A DNA stretch of 6,130 bases from Granulosicoccus sp964352535 (GTDB lineage: Bacteria > Pseudomonadota > Gammaproteobacteria > Granulosicoccales > Granulosicoccaceae). The translations under genes and the position numbers were made by a program. The stretch is from assembly GCA_964352535.1 (NCBI GenBank), contig CAYGSW010000335.1:1-6130 (forward strand). Reading direction: 5' to 3'. The notes beneath the pieces are model-generated. The model did no database searches and was not told the DNA's origin. It was given only the letters and a program-made list of their open reading frames with translations. Positions 1 to 5,617 of the stretch are shown piece after piece (position 1 is the stretch's first letter; every line of letters starts with the position of its first letter).

Positions 1-682
1 CGTAACAACGGCGAATAGAACAACTATTCACCTCAATTGACGAGAAAATCTGACTAAAAATCTCACACTCTCGCCTCGATCGTTATTCTCGGACAGCCTC
101 CTAGTCATTCCAGACCTGCGCAGCCCTGAGTGATCCAGGAAAAACCAGTACAGCCGGAGCCGCAATCGCTCCTGAGACGCTGCTATAGAAGCGGCGCAAC
201 CGTTCCGGGCTGGAATTTTATAGAAGACGCTGGTAAACATTTAAAGACGGCAATTAGTTGCAGTTCATGAATCGGTTATCGGCTGTAGATTGTCGACCGT
301 CGTAAAGATCAGTTGCTGAATAGCAGGGTGCAAAAGCGTCCTTGAAGTGCTGACATGATAGTACGAGCACCATTTGAGGTGCCAAGATACAATCGAGCGG
401 TTTGCCCATCTGACCACAATCAAAATAATCTCATCATCGGCATCTCGTCAGATCTTTATAGAAAACTATGGCCTGTCACAATTTCAGAATTCCCATTCAA
501 GTTCACTCCTGGTGGCTTCACCAATATCGGCATCAGTCCACAGTTGCCGTCAAGGCCTGGGTTCATAGTGGTGGCACAACAATAAAAAAGATTATGACCA
601 CATGATCAACTTGATCTCATTTGCAATACAGCGTGCAGGTTTTTCCAAGTATTCAGGGAACAACATCAGGCAATCTCGATGC
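1..682. other. Leader region with no convincing gene
   Basis: I see no gene here that I can support. Open frames at 28-240 (minus) and 355-585 (plus) lack a Shine-Dalgarno sequence and resemble no family I know. A perfect 6-bp inverted repeat (GAATAG at 13-18, CTATTC at 24-29, 5-base loop) lies at the left edge without a T tract. A 13-base palindrome (GATCAA-C-TTGATC, 604-616) sits 67 bases before the preferred start of the lipoprotein gene. No good -35/-10 pair could be fixed. The promoter of the downstream gene presumably lies in the last 200 bases, but that is inference. Confidence 0.5.
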
Positions 683-3142
683 ATGTCCCAATCAGCTGCA
701 AGGCTCTGGCCAGTACTAGCTTTAGTCAGTCTGGCAGGCTGCTCAGCGTCATCGCCTAACGCGGTGACCAGTCATAGTGCTCATGAGACATCAGGTGTTC
801 TGACCAGCGAAACCATAGTGCCTGCACGTCAGCTACTCAATGATAGCGTTGCCACCATGAAGTGGTCGGATCGTAGCGCATGGTCTCCAGAACAGCTACA
901 CGATGGAAAACCGCCCGTTTCAGGCGACATTACCATTGAGCGTGATCAGCGTCTTATCCTTGATCAGGATATTGAGGTGAGCTCACTAACGATCAACGGT
1001 CGGCTTGATTGCGCTGCTCAAGACTTAAGCATAAGCGCTGGCTGGATCATGGTTCACGGTGACTTTATATGCGGCACACCTGATAAACCCTTTGAACAAC
1101 AGTTGGACATCACGTTAACAGGGAGCGATACCAGTGAATCTATCATGGGTATGGGAACCAAGATGCTCAGCGCCATGGGCGGTGGACGAATCTGGCTACA
1201 CGGTGAACAACGAACATCGTGGCTGATGCTTGATGCAACAGCCCGATCAGGCAGCGATACCTTAGTGCTTGAGTATGCACCCGATTGGCGGGTTGGCGAT
1301 CAGATTGTTGTCACTGCTACTGGTGATGACATGGAAGAGGCTGAAGTCCGAAAAATCGCAGCGATTGAAGGTCGTTCAGTGACGCTGGATCAGGGCTTGT
1401 TTCATACCCACTTTGGTGAGGTGCAGACATTCAGCAATGACACACGAACCTGGACCGCCGATACACGCGCTGAAGTGGCTCTGCTAAGTCGCAATATTCG
1501 TGTTCAAGGCGACGAACAGTCAGAGACGTTACGATTTGGCGGCCATATCATGATCATGAAAGGTTCGGAAGGATTGATTTCGGGTGTGGAGATGTTTCGC
1601 ATGGGACAGGAAGGTATACTCGGCCGATACCCCTTCCATTGGCACATGGCGGGTGACGTCACTGGTCAATACATTCGCAACTCCAGTATACGCCGCAGTT
1701 TCAATCGCTGTGTGACGGTGCATGCAACACATAACGCCCGAGTGGAAGACAACGTTTGCATGGACCATGTCGGGCACGGGTATTTTCTGGAGGATGGCGT
1801 TGAGACAGGCAACGTGTTCGATCACAACCTGGGTCTGCTGACTCGCAAGCCAGCGGCCGATGTTGCGTTGATACCCAGCGATCGAGAGAAGGGCCAGGCT
1901 GCAAAAGGACCGTCAACCTTCTGGATAAGTAATGGCGACAACACGTTCACACGCAACGCAGCGGCCGGAAGTGACGGACTTGGATTCTGGTATGACACAG
2001 ACGAAAAAGTGACAGGTGCCTCTGCCTCATTGCCTCAGTATGCAAACATATCTCCAATTACATCACGCTTCGGTAAGTTCAGCGATAACCGAGTGCATTC
2101 AAGCACCATGGGATTCAGTTCCTGCGCTGCGGGCCAGGGTGCTGAAGGCTATCTACCACCTCAGCAGGCACATATCGAAAACCTGACGGTGTTCACTGGC
2201 GGCGATGGCGCTGTCTGGCCGTGTAAAGGCGATCAACTGTTCACTAATATGGTGCTTACTGATAGCGGACATGCCCGGAAAGCGAGTTTTGTAGCACCTC
2301 GGCCCGTCACTATTCGTGATTCTCTTTTTGTTGCCAACAGCAAACTGTCCGAAGAGGGCATTGGCAGAATGCGAAGTGCCATCGGTATCTACGATTTTGG
2401 TGTGATTTTCGAGAACGTTCATTTTGTCAACTACAACAGTGATTATGGCCCCAGCTACCTGTTCGGAGCGCGTGATGCGGCAAACAGATTGACCAGTGGT
2501 CGAGTCAGCGGCGTGTCCTACGATGACAGCTATTGGCTGTACGACAGACGCAAGGCGGTTGATGAGCTAAGACCCTCGCAATGGGGTGCAGTGATTCATG
2601 ATCTGGACGGCAGCTTTGGTCTGGCTCCCAACACCGCGCTGGTTGCCGACCATCCCATGATGGTTGACGAGACTTGTGTTGCTGCCATGGGTACAGGCCA
2701 GCTGTGTGAAAACCGGTATGGTTGGGTACGTCTGGATTTCAAGAAAAAGACCCAGCTTCCTGCAATGACTCACACGCGTAGTGATGGCCCTCGATTCACC
2801 ATTGAGCCCCTTTCACCGCGCTCCAGCTATCAGAGTGTTGTATCAGTGAATCATGACAGGCACTACTACGGCTATGAGTTCAATCCGAGCCTTTTCAGTG
2901 TTGGACGCCTCAATGTGTTGCTGGATTATTTACACCATGGCGATACCGTGACACTTGAGTTGAAATCAATGCCCGCTGCTGCAAAACTTGTTGATCTGGA
3001 CTACAGTGAGGCGCGAAGTCTTACAGACTTGCGACAAGGTCCAGGCAGACGCTATGTACGTGTCGGTGGCTCGCTTTTCGTCAAAATGCAAGCGACCGGT
3101 GAAACATGGAAGGCGCGCGATTATATCAGCATTGTCTGGTAG
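683..3142 (+). CDS. G8 domain / CEMIP-like beta-helix lipoprotein
   Basis: The product is a large secreted lipoprotein of the G8-domain, CEMIP/TMEM2 (KIAA1199) type. Residues below are numbered from the upstream ATG at 602. The preferred start is M28 (ATG at 683), which gives 819 aa and a standard lipoprotein signal: MSQSAAR, a hydrophobic core, then LAGC with the lipidated cysteine at 47. Serines follow the cysteine, with no Asp at +2, so outer-membrane sorting is expected. Neither start has a good Shine-Dalgarno sequence. A G8 domain spans roughly 89-215, including the run from SAWSPEQL through SSLTINGRL to WIMVHGDF. A parallel beta-helix follows (about 300-620). It carries the family signature RYPFHWHMAGD (342-352), then SFNRCVTVHATH, GHGYFLEDGVETGN and FDHNLGLL, and later NAAAGSDGLGFWYDT. 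Animal relatives bind or depolymerise hyaluronan; the bacterial substrate is unknown, though a polysaccharide is plausible. The ILEI/GG modules of animal CEMIP are not evident. The gene stands alone and converges on the cyclase gene. Family assignment is firm; activity is inferred. Confidence 0.9.
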   Translation: MSQSAARLWPVLALVSLAGCSASSPNAVTSHSAHETSGVLTSETIVPARQLLNDSVATMKWSDRSAWSPEQLHDGKPPVSGDITIERDQRLILDQDIEVSSLTINGRLDCAAQDLSISAGWIMVHGDFICGTPDKPFEQQLDITLTGSDTSESIMGMGTKMLSAMGGGRIWLHGEQRTSWLMLDATARSGSDTLVLEYAPDWRVGDQIVVTATGDDMEEAEVRKIAAIEGRSVTLDQGLFHTHFGEVQTFSNDTRTWTADTRAEVALLSRNIRVQGDEQSETLRFGGHIMIMKGSEGLISGVEMFRMGQEGILGRYPFHWHMAGDVTGQYIRNSSIRRSFNRCVTVHATHNARVEDNVCMDHVGHGYFLEDGVETGNVFDHNLGLLTRKPAADVALIPSDREKGQAAKGPSTFWISNGDNTFTRNAAAGSDGLGFWYDTDEKVTGASASLPQYANISPITSRFGKFSDNRVHSSTMGFSSCAAGQGAEGYLPPQQAHIENLTVFTGGDGAVWPCKGDQLFTNMVLTDSGHARKASFVAPRPVTIRDSLFVANSKLSEEGIGRMRSAIGIYDFGVIFENVHFVNYNSDYGPSYLFGARDAANRLTSGRVSGVSYDDSYWLYDRRKAVDELRPSQWGAVIHDLDGSFGLAPNTALVADHPMMVDETCVAAMGTGQLCENRYGWVRLDFKKKTQLPAMTHTRSDGPRFTIEPLSPRSSYQSVVSVNHDRHYYGYEFNPSLFSVGRLNVLLDYLHHGDTVTLELKSMPAAAKLVDLDYSEARSLTDLRQGPGRRYVRVGGSLFVKMQATGETWKARDYISIVW

Positions 3143-3416
3143 TAATCCCTGGCGATAGCTGGCCTGAGTCTTGTCGGTGTTCTCAAACGGTATGTTGTCA
3201 CTCGTGGGCAGTAAGATCAGAGAGCATATCCACGCCCAAGTTAACGTTGGTCGTGTGTTTGTTAACATGCCAGTGGCTCAGCGGTAGTGACTGCATGCTC
3301 AATGCATGTTTGAATCAAATACTCAGCCAGAAAGCTGGCTGAGCCAACAGATTCATGCCAGCTACATTATGGTCCATATCGCCGATGCACTTACTCCGGT
3401 AGAGGGCATGGGAGTA
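3143..3416. other. Convergent intergenic region
   Basis: This is the 274-base gap between two converging stop codons. It contains two GTTAAC sites (3240-3245 and 3261-3266), a short GCATGC-centred hairpin near 3292-3306, and the strong hairpin annotated separately. Small open frames crossing it have no ribosome binding site and no recognisable product. It most likely serves to end transcription from both sides. Confidence 0.5.
3322..3343 (-). terminator. Hairpin, probable bidirectional terminator
   Basis: CTCAGCCAG (3322-3330) and CTGGCTGAG (3335-3343) form a perfect 9-bp, GC-rich stem with a 4-base loop. Read on the minus strand, the stem is followed by TATTTGATT, a modest T-rich tail. That places it about 75 bases beyond the stop of the minus-strand cyclase gene. 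On the plus strand there is no T run, so for the lipoprotein gene it would be a weak or factor-assisted stop, or only a 3' end stabiliser. A third, competing partner (TGGCTCAGC, 3274-3282) is discussed in the findings. Confidence 0.5.
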
Positions 3417-4325
3417 CTACGAAGTAGCAGCGGAAACTACCTGATTCCGACCCTGCTTCTTTGCGCAATACAATGCCTCGTCTGCTTGCTTGAGAACCTG
3501 ATCAAGATCGAATACGTTGTTGCTGCTGTTACAAGCTGCCCCAATGCTGACGGTCATTGGTATTTTACGCCCTTTGTAGCCACAGGGTGAATCCTCAACA
3601 AGTTTGCATATTCGATTGGCAATATCAGCTGATTCGGTATCACTGATACCAGACAGTAGAATTACGAATTCCTCTCCGCCAAGCCTGGCAAATATGTCCT
3701 CTTTACGTAGAACCTGACGTACGGTCTTGCAAAAGTGAACTAACGCAGCATCACCGGCATCGTGACCCAAAGTGTCATTAACATGCTTGAAGTGATCAAT
3801 GTCGAGCGAAAGCACAGCCCAGCGCTGCGTGTGTATGGAAATGAAGGCTGGCGCTTGCTTGAAAAGCGCGCGTCGATTCAAACAACCTGTCAGCGCATCG
3901 GTATTTGCCAGCTTGAGTAACTTGGCAGACTGTGCTTCAAGCTGTTCATTGGCTCGTGTGACCTCAGTTACATCGTGCATCACGCCCACGAGGTAACAAG
4001 ATCCATCACTGAGTACAAGACGGCTTTTGCGAGTTATGGTTTCCCGTGGTGAACCGTCTTGGGAGAACACGGTTTCATAGGCCTCATCGACTTCGCCTGA
4101 CCTCAGAACACGGAGATCGCCGCTGTTGCATTGGGCCGACTGTCTGTCCTCGAAGACGTCCACGTCCAATTGTCCACGCAGCTCAACACACGAAATACCG
4201 AAGAGTTCTTCAAACGCCGGGTTAACCCAGAGATAACTCAGATCAGAATTCTTCACCAGCACGGGATTGGGCAATATCTGTAGTACAGACAGCGGTAATT
4301 CAGCGTTTATCGACGGTAATGGCAT
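3417..4325 (-). CDS. PAS-GGDEF diguanylate cyclase
   Basis: A 302-aa cytoplasmic diguanylate cyclase, predicted to make cyclic di-GMP from two GTP. An N-terminal PAS domain covers about residues 9-117, with PNPVLVKNSDLSYLWVNPAFEELFG at its start and GVMHDVTE at its end. It is joined by a short helical linker (about 119-143) to a GGDEF domain that opens with NTDALTGCLNRRAL. The domain has the metal-binding LDID stretch (D175), the DTLGHDAGD segment (184-192), and the active-site motif GGEEF at 216-220, an accepted active variant. RKED (207-210) lies exactly five residues before it, matching the RxxD inhibitory site for product feedback. No transmembrane segment is visible, so the PAS domain probably senses a small molecule, redox state or a partner; the ligand cannot be read from the sequence. 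The only reasonable start is the ATG at 4325, which has a poor Shine-Dalgarno sequence. It is transcribed towards the lipoprotein gene and not co-transcribed with it. There is no EAL or HD-GYP partner in the window. Confidence 0.95.
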   Translation of the reverse strand: MPLPSINAELPLSVLQILPNPVLVKNSDLSYLWVNPAFEELFGISCVELRGQLDVDVFEDRQSAQCNSGDLRVLRSGEVDEAYETVFSQDGSPRETITRKSRLVLSDGSCYLVGVMHDVTEVTRANEQLEAQSAKLLKLANTDALTGCLNRRALFKQAPAFISIHTQRWAVLSLDIDHFKHVNDTLGHDAGDAALVHFCKTVRQVLRKEDIFARLGGEEFVILLSGISDTESADIANRICKLVEDSPCGYKGRKIPMTVSIGAACNSSNNVFDLDQVLKQADEALYCAKKQGRNQVVSAATS

Positions 4326-4412
4326 GGAGACGTAAAAACTCGGCGCGGTAGTGAGGTTTACATTTTTTTGTATGATCAGAATTAGTGCTCTGACTCCTTT
4401 GGAGCGATACCA

Positions 4413-4418
4413 ATTATA
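4413..4418 (-). promoter_or_regulatory. Possible -10 element of the cyclase gene
   Basis: The minus strand reads TATAAT here, matching the sigma-70 consensus, and would leave an untranslated leader of about 80 bases before the cyclase ATG. The expected -35 position (around plus-strand 4435-4441) reads as ACCACA-like sequence and does not match. No extended TG is present. This is a candidate only. Confidence 0.25.
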
Positions 4419-4566
4419 GAGGACGTCTGGTCATTGTGGTGTGCGACGTAATCTTGACTCTCATAGCGACTGCATACCTACTGTACAACATTGCCAAGTG
4501 TGAAACTGTAGATAGGGTCTGCCCCAGCCTTGTGCAACTGGAGCGTAGTTGTCATAGGCTGATGGT

Positions 4567-4588
4567 ATGCCTTTATGCCTTTATGCCT
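4567..4588 (+). repeat. Octamer tandem repeat, left of gap
   Basis: The unit ATGCCTTT is present 2.75 times (4567-4574, 4575-4582, 4583-4588) and runs directly into the run of unknown bases. The same unit with one change (ATGCCTGT) resumes on the other side of the gap, so both are probably edges of one longer array that could not be assembled. The 24-base cycle of this unit has no stop codon on the plus strand but contains TAA on the minus strand. Confidence 0.8.
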
Positions 4589-4688
4589 NNNNNNNNNNNN
4601 NNNNNNNNNNNNNNNNNNNNNNNNNNNNNNNNNNNNNNNNNNNNNNNNNNNNNNNNNNNNNNNNNNNNNNNNNNNNNNNNNNNNNNNN
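4589..4688. other. Assembly gap of exactly 100 N
   Basis: One hundred consecutive unknown bases, the usual placeholder for a gap of unknown length in scaffolded assemblies. The true length and content are unknown. The same short tandem repeat borders it on both sides, which explains why the assembly broke here. Any open frame crossing it is untrustworthy. Confidence 0.97.
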
Positions 4689-4712
4689 CTGTATGCCTGT
4701 ATGTCTGGATGT
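4689..4712 (+). repeat. Octamer tandem repeat, right of gap
   Basis: The sequence resumes with CTGT, the end of a unit, followed by ATGCCTGT (4693-4700) and ATGTCTGG (4701-4708), then ATGT. The units drift away from the ATGCCTKT consensus with distance from the gap, as is typical for the decayed edge of a tandem array. It pairs with the repeat at 4567-4588. Confidence 0.7.
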
Positions 4713-4777
4713 CCACCATCTTATACAGTCTCACAACCTAATTATCGATTCATTCGTCTACCTGCACTTCAATTCTT

Positions 4778-4805
4778 AGTGTGGCAAATTAAGGTGTGGC
4801 GAATT
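4778..4805 (+). repeat. Short direct repeat
   Basis: The 13-mer RGTGTGGCRAATT occurs twice with a 15-base period (4778-4790 and 4793-4805), differing at two purine positions. Its function is unknown. It immediately precedes or overlaps the beginning of the open frame that starts at 4796. Confidence 0.45.
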
Positions 4806-5026
4806 GTTTGAGGGGTTACGCGGCCGGTAAGTCTATCGGAACGCCTATCGCACCTGTGCTTCTAGCCCTGATCGCTTTTATTAATTTAGCCGTTTTAGCA
4901 GGATCAGAGGAGGCTGCCCTACGCTTAGGTCTAGGTTGGTATAAATACACGATAAACCTGCCCGTTTGCGTTTCTCATCATGATAGTTTGCCAGTCTGGA
5001 TGTGGTGCTGTAAGAGGGATAAGTGA
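4796..5026 (+). CDS. Hypothetical open frame with one membrane segment
   Basis: I do not recognise this 76-aa frame. It would have to start with GTG at 4796 and has no properly spaced Shine-Dalgarno sequence. Residues about 14-37 (from SIGTPIAPVLL to NLAVLAGS) form a plausible transmembrane helix, and the next stretch (EEAALRLGLGWYKYTINL) reads like real protein. The last 20 residues, rich in Cys, Trp and His, look non-coding. Its TGA (5024-5026) overlaps the ATG at 5026 as TGATG, an arrangement seen in translationally coupled genes. Together this suggests either a small membrane protein or a decayed gene fragment whose reading frame has drifted at the end. The assembly gap lies only 107 bases upstream, so a real start could be lost there. 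Confidence is low. Confidence 0.25.
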   Translation: MANCLRGYAAGKSIGTPIAPVLLALIAFINLAVLAGSEEAALRLGLGWYKYTINLPVCVSHHDSLPVWMWCCKRDK

Positions 5027-5205
5027 TGAGAAGCTTAGCCGTGAAATTGAATGCTGTAAGTTCAGTCGTAAGCATTTTATTCTCCGTGATGTGGCCAGGT
5101 GAGGTAAACCATTGGCGAGAAGCCAGAGTGGTGAAGCCAACTCGACATCACGGTGAACCGGGTGCACGCGTTGTTTTGATTTTTATGAGTGTGTGGAGAA
5201 TGTTC

Positions 5206-5340
5206 ATGCCCTCGAACTATAAATCGTGCAATGAATGCTTTGATGATATCCCCGCGCATGCTGAACGCTGCCCTCACTGCCAAGCGTTGCAGAGGAGTGA
5301 GACGGTGCGAATGAGGCGTCGTGATGCTGGCTGGTACTAG
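5206..5340 (+). CDS. Small zinc-ribbon protein (44 aa)
   Basis: A very short protein made almost wholly of one zinc ribbon: C8 and C11, then ten residues, then C22 and C25 (CNECFDDIPAHAERCPHC). The pattern C-x2-C, IPxxAxxCPHC is the common bacterial zinc-ribbon form that binds one Zn with four cysteines. A basic tail follows (RMRRR, 36-40), which might contact nucleic acid or another protein. I chose the ATG at 5206 because GGAG lies at 5195-5198, seven bases before it, and the ribbon then sits near the N-terminus as in many small zinc-ribbon proteins. The same frame is open further upstream. An ATG at 5026, also with a good Shine-Dalgarno (GAGGG, 5014-5018) and a TGATG overlap with the preceding frame, would give 104 aa. 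Its N-terminal part is signal-like and then looks unlike known protein. The partner and role are unknown. Confidence 0.55.
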   Translation: MPSNYKSCNECFDDIPAHAERCPHCQALQRSETVRMRRRDAGWY

Positions 5341-5354
5341 TGGGGTCGTGCGGC

Positions 5355-5391
5355 GTCCATTTCAAGCACGTTGAACAGCATTGAGATGGAC
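5355..5391 (+). terminator. Hairpin after the zinc-ribbon gene
   Basis: GTCCATTTCAA (5355-5365) pairs with TTGAGATGGAC (5381-5391) over 11 bp, with one G-T wobble and a 15-base loop. It starts 14 bases after the stop codon at 5340. No T run follows, so it is not a classic intrinsic terminator; it may protect the mRNA 3' end. A smaller alternative stem (TTCAA/TTGAA, 5361-5375) competes with it. Confidence 0.35.
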
Positions 5392-5475
5392 ACGCGGGTA
5401 CATCTGGGCTAAATGCAACAAGGGACTCTGGTAATACGTTGAGGAGGCTCGAACCGACTCCGCCCTGTAATCGTT

Positions 5476-5505
5476 GGCGGGTTGGCCAAGCCTTGCCTGT
5501 TTTTT
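5476..5505 (+). terminator. Weak intrinsic-terminator candidate
   Basis: GGCGGG (5476-5481) can pair with CCTTGCC (5491-5497) through four GC pairs and two wobbles, and a T6 run (5500-5505) follows almost at once. The layout suits a rho-independent stop for transcripts from the zinc-ribbon gene, but the stem is weak. An alternative pairing CCGCC/GGCGG (5460-5480) competes with it. Confidence 0.3.
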
Positions 5506-5512
5506 AACCGTA

Positions 5513-5533
5513 TTTTGTACGATCTGTACAAAA
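5513..5533. promoter_or_regulatory. Operator-like perfect palindrome
   Basis: TTTTGTAC (5513-5520) and GTACAAAA (5526-5533) form a perfect 8-bp inverted repeat around a 5-base centre (GATCT). The arm length, central spacing and AT-rich outer ends are typical of a binding site for a dimeric helix-turn-helix repressor. It lies 85 bases before the start codon at 5618, where an operator could control that gene. No regulator gene is in the window and I cannot name the factor. As RNA it would also form a short hairpin, but with no T tail in either direction that would make it a good terminator. Confidence 0.5.
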
Positions 5534-5577
5534 CCATGAACGATCTACATGCTGTTAATAGGAACATCGTTGGAGGC

Positions 5578-5598
5578 TTGTAGTCACAACTACTACAA
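5578..5598 (+). promoter_or_regulatory. Leader hairpin upstream of the ribosome binding site
   Basis: TTGTAGT (5578-5584) and ACTACAA (5592-5598) form a perfect 7-bp stem with a 7-base loop. It ends nine bases before the Shine-Dalgarno sequence (GGAGGA, 5608-5613; start ATG at 5618). The position would suit an mRNA-stabilising or translation-modulating leader structure, or a second protein-binding site. The function is inferred from position only. Confidence 0.35.
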
Positions 5599-5617
5599 AC
5601 CAACACGGAGGAATATC

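Larger units (their letters stand above)
4326..4588. other. Upstream region of the cyclase gene, no gene seen
   Basis: This stretch separates the cyclase start from the assembly gap. A perfect TATAAT occurs on the minus strand (plus-strand 4413-4418), about 88 bases before the cyclase ATG, but no matching -35 hexamer stands at 16-18 bases from it. On the plus strand, CTGACT (4390-4395) and TTATAG (4414-4419) with an 18-base spacer make an equally weak promoter candidate. A T7 run lies near 4363-4369. The open frame that begins with GTG at 4436 continues only by reading through the unknown bases of the gap, and I do not accept it as a gene. Confidence 0.4.
5341..5617. other. Intergenic leader of the broken membrane gene
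   Basis: No gene is seen in these 277 bases, but they hold several structured elements annotated separately. These are an 11-bp hairpin just after the zinc-ribbon stop, a weak terminator-like stem with a T6 run, an operator-like palindrome, and a 7-bp hairpin upstream of a strong ribosome binding site. The density of inverted repeats suggests regulated expression of the gene at 5618. Confidence 0.5.

Noticed and set aside
28..240. 70-aa minus-strand open frame, with a SGLRRSGMTRR stretch recalling translated dispersed repeats of the 'sGxRRnDg' kind
   Set aside because: The similarity is short and vague, only one copy is in the window, and there is no ribosome binding site, so neither a gene nor a repeat can be supported.
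355..585. 76-aa plus-strand open frame upstream of the lipoprotein gene
   Set aside because: No Shine-Dalgarno sequence, overlaps another open frame in a different phase, and the product has no recognisable motif or hydrophobic pattern.
1529..1825. Minus-strand open frames inside the lipoprotein gene (also 1701-1916, 2153-2422 and 2567-2773)
   Set aside because: They lie antisense within a strongly supported gene, have unlikely compositions rich in His and Cys, and no ribosome binding sites.
3270..3320. tRNA-like wording: GCTCAGCGGTAG resembles a D arm and GTTTGAATCAAAT resembles a T arm
   Set aside because: The stretch is too short, the middle stem has a 5-base rather than 7-base loop, no acceptor stem or variable region can be formed, and the apparent T arm is a plain palindrome.
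4436..4741. 101-aa plus-strand open frame across the gap
   Set aside because: A third of its length is unknown bases of uncertain true length; the start is GTG with a badly spaced ribosome binding site, and the remainder is repeat translation.
4796..4850. Possible integron attC or transposon end near GGCGAATTGTTTGAGGGG
   Set aside because: No GTTRRRY/RYYYAAC core pair, no paired inner boxes, no second site, and no integrase or transposase in the window.
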